Of a stretch of DNA of 64,000 bases, positions 8,830-16,831 are shown piece after piece. The DNA is taken from contig CAZZFA010000016.1 in NCBI GenBank assembly GCA_964653435.1, positions 3,245 through 67,244 of the forward strand. Reading direction: 5' to 3'. Every line of letters begins with the position of its first letter. Position 1 is the stretch's first letter. Under the pieces are notes generated by a model that was not told the origin of the DNA, ran no database searches, and worked only from the letters and a program-made list of their open reading frames with translations. The position numbers and the translations under genes are program-made. The DNA is from CAZMVY01 sp964653435. Lineage in GTDB: Bacteria; Planctomycetota; Phycisphaerae; UBA1845; PWPN01.

Positions 8830-9690
8830 TCACGCACCGGTGAGCGCCTTGACCTGTTCCATCGAAATCCGCGCGGCCGCCTCGGGGTCGCTCTTGAGCA
8901 CGCGCTCGTAGTAAGCAAACGACTCGAACTCGACGCTGCAGAAGCCGTCGTACCCGATCTCATCCAGCGCAGCGAAAAAGCCCTTCCAATCGACCCGGCC
9001 CTCGCCCAGCAGGGGGAAGAGGAACTTGCCGAGCTCCGGAACGCCGACCGCATCCTTGAGGTGAACGTGACCGATCCGTTTGCCCCACTGCCGCACCACC
9101 CAGCCCGTATCGAGGTCGCCGTACAGCGTGCCGTGCGACGGATCGAGATTGACCTTATGCACCTGCGGATCGATCCGATCCATCAGGAAGCGGTGCGAAT
9201 AGAAACTGTGCGTCAACGTCCCGAAGATCCCTTCGGTCGTGGTCACGACCTTCGCGGCCCGCGCAACGGGCGTGATGATCTCGTACGCCTCCAGGACCTG
9301 CGCCCACGCCGCGCCCTCCGAGATGTCCTGCCCGATCTTCGGGGCCTTCGGATCCCACGCAAACGGACCCGTGCAGACCCCTACCGACGCCACGCCGCAC
9401 ATGCCCGCCGCTTCGATCCGCCGGATGATCCGCTCGATCCGCCGGCGTCGCTCCCCGTCGTCCAGGCACACGAGGTCCTCCGCCCCGGCCACGCGCGACA
9501 CCTCCATGCCCGCGTCGCGTGTACGCTGCACGAGTTCCTTCAGTCGCGAAACCGGCAAGTCGGGGTTGAAGTGCGCCGAGGTCCACTCGATGCCTTCGTA
9601 GCCCAGCTTCCGAAGCGACGCAATCACCTGCTCGGCCGGCATCGACGCGTAACCCACCCCGGCGAGAAACGCGAGTTTCCATTTCCGCAT
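8830..9690 (-). CDS. Sugar phosphate isomerase/epimerase-like TIM-barrel protein
   Basis: A 286-aa protein of the xylose-isomerase-like/AP endonuclease 2 TIM-barrel family: LGYEGIEWTSAHF near residue 32, VNLDPSHGTLYGDLDTGWVV near 176, HVHLKDAVG near 205, and a final FCSVEFESFAYYE near 250. The Asp/His/Glu residues in these strands are the expected metal ligands. Start 9690 has GGAGG 9-13 nt upstream. Such proteins often work with Gfo/Idh/MocA oxidoreductases in sugar or inositol catabolism; the nearest one here is 8 kb away. Substrate unknown. Confidence 0.82.
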   Translation of the reverse strand: MRKWKLAFLAGVGYASMPAEQVIASLRKLGYEGIEWTSAHFNPDLPVSRLKELVQRTRDAGMEVSRVAGAEDLVCLDDGERRRRIERIIRRIEAAGMCGVASVGVCTGPFAWDPKAPKIGQDISEGAAWAQVLEAYEIITPVARAAKVVTTTEGIFGTLTHSFYSHRFLMDRIDPQVHKVNLDPSHGTLYGDLDTGWVVRQWGKRIGHVHLKDAVGVPELGKFLFPLLGEGRVDWKGFFAALDEIGYDGFCSVEFESFAYYERVLKSDPEAAARISMEQVKALTGA

Positions 9691-9724
9691 GGTCTGTGAC
9701 CTCCAGAGGATCCACCTGCCTCGC

Positions 9725-9868
9725 TTACCCGATCACCACGGCCGTGCCGCTGACGTTGACCGTCAGCATGCCAGCCGGAAGTCTCATAGTCGAGGAGACG
9801 CCGACCACGACGTCGGGATATCCGCGGACCGGGCATCCTTCGATCGTCGGTGCGGTCGTTACAATCAT
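9725..9868 (-). pseudogene. Internally shortened YbjQ/DUF74-family gene (47 codons)
   Basis: A 47-codon ORF with a strong GAGGTGA ribosome binding site. Its first residues IVTTAPTIEG match the conserved start of the YbjQ/DUF74 family and its end VVVGVSSTMRLPAGMLTVNV, followed by SGTAVVIG, matches the conserved family C-terminus. The roughly 55 central residues of the usual 105-aa protein are missing, yet the reading frame is kept. It follows the CYTH gene by 20 bp on the same strand. Either a decayed gene or a miniature derivative; YbjQ proteins form oligomers of unknown function. Confidence 0.6.
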
Positions 9869-9888
9869 CTTCGTCACCTCGATGCCGA

Positions 9889-10467
9889 TCAGCCGTCGCG
9901 GTCCGGGTCGAACGTCAACCGGCCGGGTAGCCCCTGTTCCCGGCAATGCCGCGACACCAGCGCGATGTAGGTTTCGCGAATGAAGCCGGCCTCGGACAGA
10001 CCGAGCGATTCCCGGGCACGGTGCACGGCGGCCTCGTCCGGTCCCTCGATCTCGACGTAGCGGCCCAGGTGCGGCAACTCGTCCAGCTCGACTTCGCAAT
10101 CGCCGAGGCGCCAGGTCTCGCGGCGCTTCTCGTATGAAACGGCCTCCACGAACCCGAGGGATCCCAGAATGGCGCAGGCGGCGTCCGCCGCGCCGACGGT
10201 GGTTTCGATCTCCTCGCGCGTCTTGAACGGACCGGGTCGCCGCGGACCCTTGAACGTCAGCGTCGCCGTGCGCGACGTGCCGTCGAGCGCCGTCATCGTC
10301 CGCACGCGAAGCCCGCAATCGGCCAGGGCAAGCGACCCGTCCGGCCGATCGAAGATGTGATTGCATTCGAGCACCGCGCCGACGCGCGCCGCACCGGCTT
10401 CCGCCAGCCGCCTGCGCACGACGTCGTGCGAGTCAACCCGGAACTTGCCTTCGATCTCGAGTGGCAT
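9889..10467 (-). CDS. cyaB: CYTH-domain protein, class IV adenylate cyclase/thiamine triphosphatase-like (CyaB)
   Basis: A 192-aa protein beginning MPLEIEGKFRV, which contains the ExExK motif that defines CYTH domains. Further charged strands follow: CGLRVRTM, TATLTFKGPR, FKTREEIE, WRLGDCEVELDELP and GRYVEIEGPDE, forming the triphosphate tunnel of Arg/Lys/Glu residues. The CyaB subgroup includes adenylate cyclases and triphosphatases; which activity is present cannot be read from sequence. Start 10467 is chosen because the ExExK motif must lie at the N-terminus. Probably co-transcribed with the shortened YbjQ gene. Confidence 0.82.
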   Translation of the reverse strand: MPLEIEGKFRVDSHDVVRRRLAEAGAARVGAVLECNHIFDRPDGSLALADCGLRVRTMTALDGTSRTATLTFKGPRRPGPFKTREEIETTVGAADAACAILGSLGFVEAVSYEKRRETWRLGDCEVELDELPHLGRYVEIEGPDEAAVHRARESLGLSEAGFIRETYIALVSRHCREQGLPGRLTFDPDRDG

Positions 10468-10594
10468 AAGACAAATGTTCCCCGGGAAGGGCCCTCTCGC
10501 AAGGCGGCGAGTCGAGGCGGTCAGCTCCGGCGAAGACCGCGGGTGCCGCCGTCGCAACCTTTCGTCGACTCGTCGCTCCGTCGCGGCATCGCCC

Positions 10595-13500
10595 TCATCG
10601 CGTGACGATATTCACCAACCGCCCCGGCACGCAGATCACCTTGATCACGTCCTTGCCGGCGACCTCCGCCCTGATCTTCTCGTCCGCCAGCGCCGCCGCC
10701 TTCATCTGCTCCTCCCCGGCATCCGCCGGAACCCTCACGCGGGATCGGAGCTTGCCCTTGACCTGCACGGGAATCTCGATCTCCTCATCCTTCGCCAGGG
10801 CAGGATCGTATGTCGGCCACGCCTCCAGCGCGACCGAACCCTTCCACGCGTCTCCCTGAAGCCTCTGCCAGAGTTCCTCGCCCAGGTGCGGCGCGAACGG
10901 CGCGAGCATCAGCACGAACGGCACCGCCACCTTTCGCGGCAACGAGTCGCCGCGGATCGCGTTGTTCAGCTCGATCAGCGCCGCAATCGCCGTGTTGAAC
11001 CGGAGATCGTTCATCAGCTCGCCGACCTTCCGGATCGTCTTGTGCAGCAGCCGGGTCAACGCCGGCTCGGGCTCCGCGTCCGTCACGCGCAACGAGCCGT
11101 CCGCCGCCACGAACTTCCGCCACACGCTGTGGAGGAATCGGCTCATGCCGACGATATCCCGCGTGCTCCACGGCTTGCTCGCTTCGAGCGGCCCCATGTA
11201 CAGCTCGTAGGTGCGGAGCGTGTCGGCCCCGTGTTCGGCGATGATCTCATCGGGCGCGACGGCGTTCTTGAGGCTCTTGCCCATCTTGCCCAGGCTGCGA
11301 GTGAGCGCCTCGCCCGTCTGCCTGTGATGGTACGTCGCGTTCGCCCCTTCGCCGCGCTCCTCCACGTCCTTCACATCCACGTAAATCCCGCGCCCGTCCT
11401 GATACGCGTATGCCTGGATGTAGCCCTGATTGAAGAGCCGACCGAACGGCTCGGGCGAACTCACGTAGCCGAGGTCGTAGAGCACCTTGTGCCAGAAGCG
11501 CGCGTACAACAGGTGGAGCACGGCATGCTCGACGCCGCCCACATACAGGTCTACGCCTCCGGCGAGATCCGGCCCCGGACGGCCCGCCGCCGCAGCCGCA
11601 TCACCGGCTTCCCGTGCCTTCGCCCAGGCGGCCTTGCGACCCGCCGGCGCCATCCGCGGGGCCATCCAGTATCGCTCGATCGCCGGATCGACCAGCGCCC
11701 GGTCGTTGCGGTTGTCGAGGTAGCGAAGGTAGTACCAGCACGAACCCGCCCACTGCGGCATCGTGTTCAGTTCCCGCCGGAATCGGCGGACCACAGCGTC
11801 CGCCGGCGGCTGTTGCCCGGGCTGGAGCAGCTTCACCGACCCGTCCGGAAGCACATAGCCCAGCACGTTCACCCAGTCCGTCGCGCGCCCGAGCGGCGGT
11901 TGCGGCGGCGCATTCGGGTCATCCGACGCGGCCGGCGTGAAGTCGTCGATCTCGGGCAGCTCCACGGGCAACTCGGACTCGTGCAGCGCATAGACCTGCC
12001 CCGTCTCCGCGTCATGCACGATGGGGAACGGCTCGCCCCAGTACCGTTGCCGACTGAAGAGCCAGTCGCGCAGCTTGTAGTTCACCGCGCCCCGGCCGAG
12101 TTCCCTCTTCTCCAGCCACTCCGTAATCTTCCGCTTGGCCTCCGGCGTGGGCAGTCCGTTGATGTCGCACACGTCGTCCGGCAGCTTCGAGGTGTCGGCA
12201 TCGGGCCCGCGCGGCGGCGAGTTGATCGAGACGCCGTCGTCGACGAACCCGCGCCAATCGACCCCTTCCGGCGGCTGCACGACCTGCACCACCGGAAGCC
12301 CGAACGTCTGCGCGAACTCGAGGTCGCGCGTGTCGTGTGCGGGCACGGCCATGATCGCCCCGGTGCCGTAGCCCATCAGCACGTAGTCGGCCACCCAGAT
12401 CGGGATTCGCTCGTTGTTCACGGGGTTGATCGCATACGCCCCGGTAAAGACGCCGGTCTTGGTCTTCGTCTCCGCGGTCCGCTCCAGGTCGCTCTTGTTT
12501 CGCGCCGCCTCCACATACGCCCGGACCGCCGCCCGCTGCTCTTGCGTGGTGATCTGCTCGACCAGCTCGTGCTCCGGCGCGAGGACCATGTAGGTCGCGC
12601 CGAATAGCGTATCCGGCCGCGTCGTGTAGACGGTGATCGTCAGTTCGGCGTCGGCCTCTTCCCCGGTCTCGCCGTCCGTGCCCTCCGCGGCCAGGGCGCG
12701 GCCCGCGGAACCGGCGACCACGAAGTCCACCTCCGCCCCCTCCGATCGCCCGATCCAGTTCCGCTGCATCAGCTTGACCGATTCGGGCCAGTCCACGAGG
12801 TCCAGGTCGCGCTCCAGCCGGTCCGCGTACTCCGTGATCCGAAGCATCCACTGCCGCAGCGGACGGCGAAACACCGGATGATTTCCCCGCTCGCTGCGGC
12901 CCTCGTTCGTCACCTCCTCGTTCGCAAGCACCGTGCCGAGCGCGGGGCACCAGTTCACGGGTACTTCGTCGAGAAACGCGAGCCGATGCGCGTCGATCAG
13001 GTCGCGCTGCTCCTCCGGCGAAAGCTCGGCCCAGAGCCGCGCCCCGGGCGGCCCCCCTTCGATCGCCTCCAACCCCATCGCGGCCCCGGCGTGAATCAGG
13101 CGCCCGTCGAAGGAGACATGGTAGTGCTCGCTCTCCAACTCATGGATCAGTTCCGCGATCGGCCGCGCCCGCCCCTCCGAGCGGTCGTACCAACTGTTGT
13201 ACATCTGCAGGAAGATCCACTGCGTCCAACGGTAGTAGCCCACGTCCGTCGTCGCGAGTTCCCGGTCCCAGTCGTACCCGAGCCCCAGCCGCCGGAACTG
13301 AGCCCGGATGTTCGCGATGTTCCGCTCCGTGACGATCCGAGGATGCTCGCCGTGCTCCACCGCATACTGCTCTGCCGGAAGCCCGAACGCGTCGTAGCCC
13401 ATCGGATGCAGCACGTTGAACCCGCGCATGCGCTTGTACCGCGCGAAGATATCCGTCGCGATGTACCCGAGCGGATGCCCGACGTGCAGCCCGACACCCG

Positions 13501-13660
13501 AAGGATAAGGAAACATGTCCAGCACGTAGAACTTCGGCCGACCCGCGTCAAAGTCCGGCGCCCCCGGATTCGGCGTGCGGAACGTCTTCTGCTCCTGCCA
13601 GTACCGCTGCCATTTCGCCTCGATGGCGCTGAAATCGTACGTGCCCGATGTCGAACCCAT
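10595..13660 (-). CDS. leuS: Leucyl-tRNA synthetase
   Basis: A 1021-aa class I aminoacyl-tRNA synthetase, longer than the usual bacterial enzyme of about 860 aa. It has the LeuRS HIGH region PYPSGVGLHVGHPLGYIATD near residue 52, the CP1 editing domain with TRPDTLFGATYMVL and YGTGAIMAVPAHDTRD, and near 730 the KMSKS loop in the form LGKMGKSLKN. The C-terminal end VQVKGKLRSRVRVP is the tRNA-binding domain. The KMSKS first Ser is replaced by Gly. Extra length comes from insertions near residue 160 and before the KMSKS loop. Start at 13660 has GAGGAG upstream. Confidence 0.95.
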   Translation of the reverse strand: MGSTSGTYDFSAIEAKWQRYWQEQKTFRTPNPGAPDFDAGRPKFYVLDMFPYPSGVGLHVGHPLGYIATDIFARYKRMRGFNVLHPMGYDAFGLPAEQYAVEHGEHPRIVTERNIANIRAQFRRLGLGYDWDRELATTDVGYYRWTQWIFLQMYNSWYDRSEGRARPIAELIHELESEHYHVSFDGRLIHAGAAMGLEAIEGGPPGARLWAELSPEEQRDLIDAHRLAFLDEVPVNWCPALGTVLANEEVTNEGRSERGNHPVFRRPLRQWMLRITEYADRLERDLDLVDWPESVKLMQRNWIGRSEGAEVDFVVAGSAGRALAAEGTDGETGEEADAELTITVYTTRPDTLFGATYMVLAPEHELVEQITTQEQRAAVRAYVEAARNKSDLERTAETKTKTGVFTGAYAINPVNNERIPIWVADYVLMGYGTGAIMAVPAHDTRDLEFAQTFGLPVVQVVQPPEGVDWRGFVDDGVSINSPPRGPDADTSKLPDDVCDINGLPTPEAKRKITEWLEKRELGRGAVNYKLRDWLFSRQRYWGEPFPIVHDAETGQVYALHESELPVELPEIDDFTPAASDDPNAPPQPPLGRATDWVNVLGYVLPDGSVKLLQPGQQPPADAVVRRFRRELNTMPQWAGSCWYYLRYLDNRNDRALVDPAIERYWMAPRMAPAGRKAAWAKAREAGDAAAAAGRPGPDLAGGVDLYVGGVEHAVLHLLYARFWHKVLYDLGYVSSPEPFGRLFNQGYIQAYAYQDGRGIYVDVKDVEERGEGANATYHHRQTGEALTRSLGKMGKSLKNAVAPDEIIAEHGADTLRTYELYMGPLEASKPWSTRDIVGMSRFLHSVWRKFVAADGSLRVTDAEPEPALTRLLHKTIRKVGELMNDLRFNTAIAALIELNNAIRGDSLPRKVAVPFVLMLAPFAPHLGEELWQRLQGDAWKGSVALEAWPTYDPALAKDEEIEIPVQVKGKLRSRVRVPADAGEEQMKAAALADEKIRAEVAGKDVIKVICVPGRLVNIVTR

Positions 13661-13710
13661 TGCCGCGCTCCTCACGGTGCCGAACACACCCGCGCTCCGG
13701 TCGAAGCCGG

Positions 13711-13739
13711 ATTCTATTTCGCTCGGGCGAGACGGGCAA
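13711..13739 (-). promoter_or_regulatory. Predicted leuS promoter
   Basis: Minus strand TTGCCC (13739-13734), 17-bp spacer, TAGAAT (13716-13711). Transcription would start near 13704, 44 nt ahead of the leuS ATG. I see no T-box or leader peptide rich in leucine codons in that leader. Confidence 0.45.
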
Positions 13740-13929
13740 GCTGCCGCCGGCCTCCGGGCACGCCCCACCGGCCGGCACGGATGTGCTGTCGAGGCGCCGC
13801 CGCACCCTTCGGCACGCGCGCACAAATCCGCCGTCGGCCGTCGCCGGCATCCGCCGTACTGGTTCGACCGAAGCAATCCGTTCGAGGAAATGACTTCCGG
13901 AGCCGCCTCCCGAGAGGCACGGAGGCCCG

Positions 13930-14151
13930 CTACGCACCCTCACCCGGGCCCTTCAGCCCGAGTTGTCGGGCCAGCTCGGCGATCGCCTCCGGCTGCGACG
14001 GCGCCGAAACAAGCCGATAATCGCCGCACTGATCGATGGCCAAGGCATGAAACCGTCGCTCGTGCGTGCGTTCATCGTACTCCTCGGCAACCTCGACGCG
14101 GTAGCCGGCGTCCTCGAGCAATCCCAGCGGTGTCAGATCGTCTCGCTCCAT
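13930..14151 (-). CDS. Small hypothetical protein (73 aa)
   Basis: A 73-aa acidic protein starting MERDDLTPLGLLEDAGYRVE with GGAGTAG just upstream of the ATG and a TATTAT -10-like box at 14166-14161. It looks like a small two-layer domain: a predicted strand GYRVEVAEEYDE, strand ERRFHALAI, strand DYRLVSAPS and a final helix EAIAELARQLG. I do not recognise the family. It is divergent from elbB, sharing a 170-bp promoter region, and lies downstream of leuS in opposite order, so it is its own unit. Confidence 0.5.
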   Translation of the reverse strand: MERDDLTPLGLLEDAGYRVEVAEEYDERTHERRFHALAIDQCGDYRLVSAPSQPEAIAELARQLGLKGPGEGA

Positions 14152-14260
14152 GGCTACTCCATAATAGCACGCCGGGGCCCATCCGCGGCAAATCAGGCCT
14201 GTCGGGCAAGCCGGCCCCCCCCGATCCGTCGAAACTTCGCGCCGGGGCCCGCCCCCGCCT

Positions 14261-14288
14261 TTGACGCCATGCCCGCCCGCCGTAGAAT
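14261..14288 (+). promoter_or_regulatory. Predicted promoter of elbB-rhomboid operon
   Basis: TTGACG (14261-14266), 16-bp spacer, TAGAAT (14283-14288). The ATG lies about 30 nt downstream with GAGGAG between them. Confidence 0.5.
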
Positions 14289-14318
14289 CCGGTGTCATAA
14301 CGTGTGCGAGGAGCCGCT

Positions 14319-14984
14319 ATGCCCAGAGTCGGCGTCTGTCTGTCCGGATGCGGGGTCTTTGACGGAAGCGAGATCCACGAGGCCGTGCTCACACTCCTTG
14401 CCCTCGACCAGGCCGGGGCGGAGGCGATCTGCTGTGCACCGAACATTCCCCAGGCGGCGGTCGTCGATCATACGACGCGCGCCCCCGTTGCCGGTCAGAC
14501 GCGCAACGTCCTGGTCGAATCCGCGCGTATCGCCCGCGGCAACATCCGGGACATCGCGACGCTCACGGCCGCCGACCTCGACGCGCTGATCTTTCCCGGC
14601 GGCTACGGCGCCGCCACGAACCTGTGCGACTTCGCCGACAAAGGCCCCCGGTGCAGTGTCCACCCGGAGGTCGAGCGACTGGCCGGCGAATGCCTCGACG
14701 CCGGCAAGCCCATCGGCGCCATCTGCATCGCCCCCGCCATGCTCGCGCGCATCCTGGGCCGCCGAAACCGCCGCGCCAGGCTGACCATCGGCACCGACCC
14801 GCAGACGGCGGCCGCCCTCGCCGAAATGGGCGTCTGCCACTGCGACTGCCCGGTGACCGCCTTCATCTGCGACGAGGAGCACCGAATCGTTACCACGCCG
14901 GCCTACATGCTCGCGAAAGGGCCTGCGGAAGTGTTCGAGGGCATTCGCAAACTCGTCGCCGAAGTGTTGAGGCTCGCAACGTGA
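14319..14984 (+). CDS. elbB: ElbB-type glyoxalase of the DJ-1/PfpI superfamily
   Basis: A 221-aa protein of the class I glutamine-amidotransferase-like fold. Conserved ElbB features are LSGCGVFDGSEIHEAVLTLL near the start, CAPNIPQAAVVDH, the ARIARGNI segment, DALIFPGGYGAATNLCDFA near residue 91 and the nucleophile elbow GAICIAPAMLA near 132 with the reactive Cys. E. coli ElbB is linked to isoprenoid output and has glyoxalase activity. Start 14319 follows GAGGAG. The stop overlaps the GTG start of the rhomboid gene by 4 nt, so the two are coupled. Confidence 0.92.
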   Translation: MPRVGVCLSGCGVFDGSEIHEAVLTLLALDQAGAEAICCAPNIPQAAVVDHTTRAPVAGQTRNVLVESARIARGNIRDIATLTAADLDALIFPGGYGAATNLCDFADKGPRCSVHPEVERLAGECLDAGKPIGAICIAPAMLARILGRRNRRARLTIGTDPQTAAALAEMGVCHCDCPVTAFICDEEHRIVTTPAYMLAKGPAEVFEGIRKLVAEVLRLAT

Positions 14985-15787
14985 TCCCAATCCGCGACAG
15001 CATTCCGTCCCGCTCGGCGCCCGTGGTCAATTACGGCATCATTGCCGTCAACATCGCCGTCTTCCTCGTGCAACTCTCCGCCGGCCCGCAAGCCGCCAAC
15101 CTGATCGACCGGTACGCCATGATACCCGCGCGAGTCACCCGGCCCGACGCCCCCGTCTTCATCCCCGAGGTCCATTACTACCGGACCCCCTTCGGCATCA
15201 TCCGCCGCGTTGCGAAGCAACCGATCCTTTCGCCTCCCTTTCCTGCCTACCTCACGCTGCTCACCTGCATCGTGCTGCACGGCAGTTGGCTGCACCTGCT
15301 CGGCAACTGCTGGTTCCTCTACATCTTCGGCGACAACGTGGAGGATCGGCTCGGCCACCTTCTATACCTGCTCTTCTATGTCTTCAGCGGCATGGGCGCG
15401 AGCCTGATCTACTGGGCGGTCGATCCGTTCTCAACCGTGCCCGTTATCGGCGCCAGCGGCGCCATCGCCGGCGTGCTGGGCGCCTACTTCCTCCTCTATC
15501 CGCACGCGCACGTACTGACGCTCATCCCCGTCTTCATCTTCCCCTGGATACTCGTGCTGCCGGCGTACGTCTTCCTCGGCGTCTGGTTCCTCTTCCAGTT
15601 CCTGCAGGGCAGTTCCGCCCTGACCACGGGCCAGACCGGCGGCGTCGCATGGTGGGCGCACATCGGCGGCTTTCTTGTCGGCGGCGGCGGCCTGCTCGTC
15701 CTGAAGTACACGGGACTCCTCCGCCCCCCGCCCACGTGGAGGCGCCAGGCGCGCCCCGTACGCATCTATCGCTACCGGGTTCGCTGA
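14981..15787 (+). CDS. Rhomboid-family intramembrane serine protease
   Basis: A 268-aa protein with at least six membrane segments. A large loop (residues 45-80) follows TM1. The rhomboid signature is clear: HGSWLHLLGNCWFLYIFGDN in loop/TM2, the catalytic serine in VIGASGAIAGVLGAYF (TM4) and the catalytic histidine in WWAHIGGFLVGG (TM6). These enzymes cut transmembrane substrates. GTG at 14981 is selected because it overlaps the elbB stop (GTGA) and the hydrophobic TM1 starts soon after (PVVNYGIIAVNIAVF). Substrate unknown. Confidence 0.92.
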   Translation: MIPIRDSIPSRSAPVVNYGIIAVNIAVFLVQLSAGPQAANLIDRYAMIPARVTRPDAPVFIPEVHYYRTPFGIIRRVAKQPILSPPFPAYLTLLTCIVLHGSWLHLLGNCWFLYIFGDNVEDRLGHLLYLLFYVFSGMGASLIYWAVDPFSTVPVIGASGAIAGVLGAYFLLYPHAHVLTLIPVFIFPWILVLPAYVFLGVWFLFQFLQGSSALTTGQTGGVAWWAHIGGFLVGGGGLLVLKYTGLLRPPPTWRRQARPVRIYRYRVR

Positions 15788-15818
15788 ACACCCCGCGCCG
15801 AACCGCCGACCGTCCGTT

Positions 15819-16019
15819 TCAATCCGCGTGTCGCACGAAACGGATCAGCCGACACTTCGTCCAATCGACGGTGAAAGGCTGCTTCGCCGCGTCGACGTAC
15901 TGCTCCGCCCCGCGGGCCGCGTGATCGTCAACGATCATCCTGCCCGCATTCTCTTCGTCACAGACAACCGTCTTCTTCGACTTGCCCGCCGTATCCCAGA
16001 TCGTCAGATCGCAAGCCAT
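15819..16019 (-). CDS. Small hypothetical protein (66 aa)
   Basis: A 66-aa protein MACDLTIWDTAGKSKKTVVC... with AAGGAG eight nt upstream of the ATG, a convincing ribosome binding site. It seems to hold alternating strands and the segment WTKCRLIRF near the end. I do not recognise the family. Three Cys could bind metal but show no CxxC. It converges with the rhomboid gene, and a separate minus-strand terminator lies 120 bp upstream of it. Confidence 0.5.
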   Translation of the reverse strand: MACDLTIWDTAGKSKKTVVCDEENAGRMIVDDHAARGAEQYVDAAKQPFTVDWTKCRLIRFVRHAD

Positions 16020-16140
16020 CCGTACTACTCCTTGCACGCTCATTCCCGGCAGCGCCGGTCTGACCAGCCCCGCATCCTTCACAACGCACTCTGCCCCGCG
16101 CCGTTATCCGGCAAGATCCTCGCGACCCGCAAACCTTCCG

Positions 16141-16184
16141 AAAAAAGGGCCGAGAGGCCCGCCCCTCTTGTCGAGCTTCGGCCC
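16141..16184 (-). terminator. Strong intrinsic terminator on the minus strand
   Basis: On the minus strand the hairpin has outer arms GGGCCGA (16184-16178) and TCGGCCC (16153-16147) and an inner stem AGAGG/CCTCT, followed directly by six T (16146-16141). It cannot serve nrdJ (opposite strand) or the 66-aa gene (which lies downstream), so it implies a minus-strand transcript arising between here and about 16590. Confidence 0.75.
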
Positions 16185-16450
16185 AAGGCCGCGCTACACG
16201 TGCCGGCATGCTAGATTCCCTTGGCACCTCTTGCAAGACGACCAGGTGCATCGTGCGGACCGTCTCGCGCACACGCTGCCGCCTCCCTGCGGCGGCAACC
16301 TCCCCGCACCTTGCAGTGCCAACCCCGCCCCCCCTCGCCCCCCCTTTACCCGATCCCGCCGCGGTATCCCGACCCTTGAGACGAGCCCGATGCCGCTCGA
16401 GGTGCCCGGCGACCTTTTGAAGCGTGTTTTCCTGAATTCGATATAGGATT
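16185..16450 (-). ncRNA. Candidate structured non-coding RNA of unknown family
   Basis: No convincing ORF fills this stretch, yet the minus strand ends in a strong terminator. Visible helices are an 8-bp closing stem GGCACCTC/GAGGTGCC (16406-16399 with 16230-16223), a 7-bp hairpin TGCCGCC/GGCGGCA (16297-16291 with 16283-16277) and GTGCG/CGCAC (16272-16268 with 16257-16253). The RNase P core GAGGAAAGUC, the SRP loop GGAAGGAAGCAGC and tmRNA ends are absent, so the known large bacterial RNAs do not fit. The 5' end is not defined and no good promoter was found. Confidence 0.4.
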
Positions 16451-16589
16451 CCCGCCCCCCCTCGAATACGTCGCAAGTAAGATTCGAGCCGATTGCCACG
16501 GGACTGGTCACCAAGAATGGTGTCGCCTCAACGCCAACTCCTTGGCGAAAATAAGGTTACGAAGATCGTAAAAAAATCCTCATGCGACG

Positions 16590-16618
16590 TTGACACGCCC
16601 CAAATGTTGGGGTATAAG
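16590..16618 (+). promoter_or_regulatory. nrdJ promoter with a palindrome between -35 and -10
   Basis: TTGACA (16590-16595), 17-bp spacer, TATAAG (16613-16618). The spacer contains the perfect inverted repeat CCCCAA-ATG-TTGGGG (16598-16612), which is a natural operator position. It does not look like the NrdR box. About 200 nt of transcribed leader separate the promoter from the nrdJ start. Confidence 0.6.
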
Positions 16619-16831
16619 AGCACGCGCCCTCAAGATATTGTATGGGCCTGTCCGATACCACTTCGACCGTAGGACGGTGCCGATGGCCGGATAACGGGCT
16701 GAGGGCGGTTTTGAAAACGAGGACTACGCCTTTGGGGGCTGCGGCCGCCTGACGGCATGGTTGCTGTCGGGTTTCGTGGTTGTGCCCACCAATGGATTGC
16801 GTCTTCAGGATATGCGATGGAGTTGTGTGCG

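Noticed and set aside
14624..14980. N-terminal extension of the rhomboid gene inside elbB
   Set aside because: The extension is an Arg-rich shadow of elbB; the GTG overlapping the elbB stop gives a normal rhomboid N-terminus.
16185..16450. RNase P, SRP or tmRNA gene
   Set aside because: The universal GAGGAAAGUC of RNase P, the SRP tetraloop region and the tRNA-like ends of tmRNA are absent, so only an unassigned RNA is reported.
16619..16831. Possible cobalamin riboswitch in the nrdJ leader
   Set aside because: The B12-box GCCACTG and the rest of the conserved core are not visible. A B12-dependent enzyme would also not be expected to be repressed by B12.
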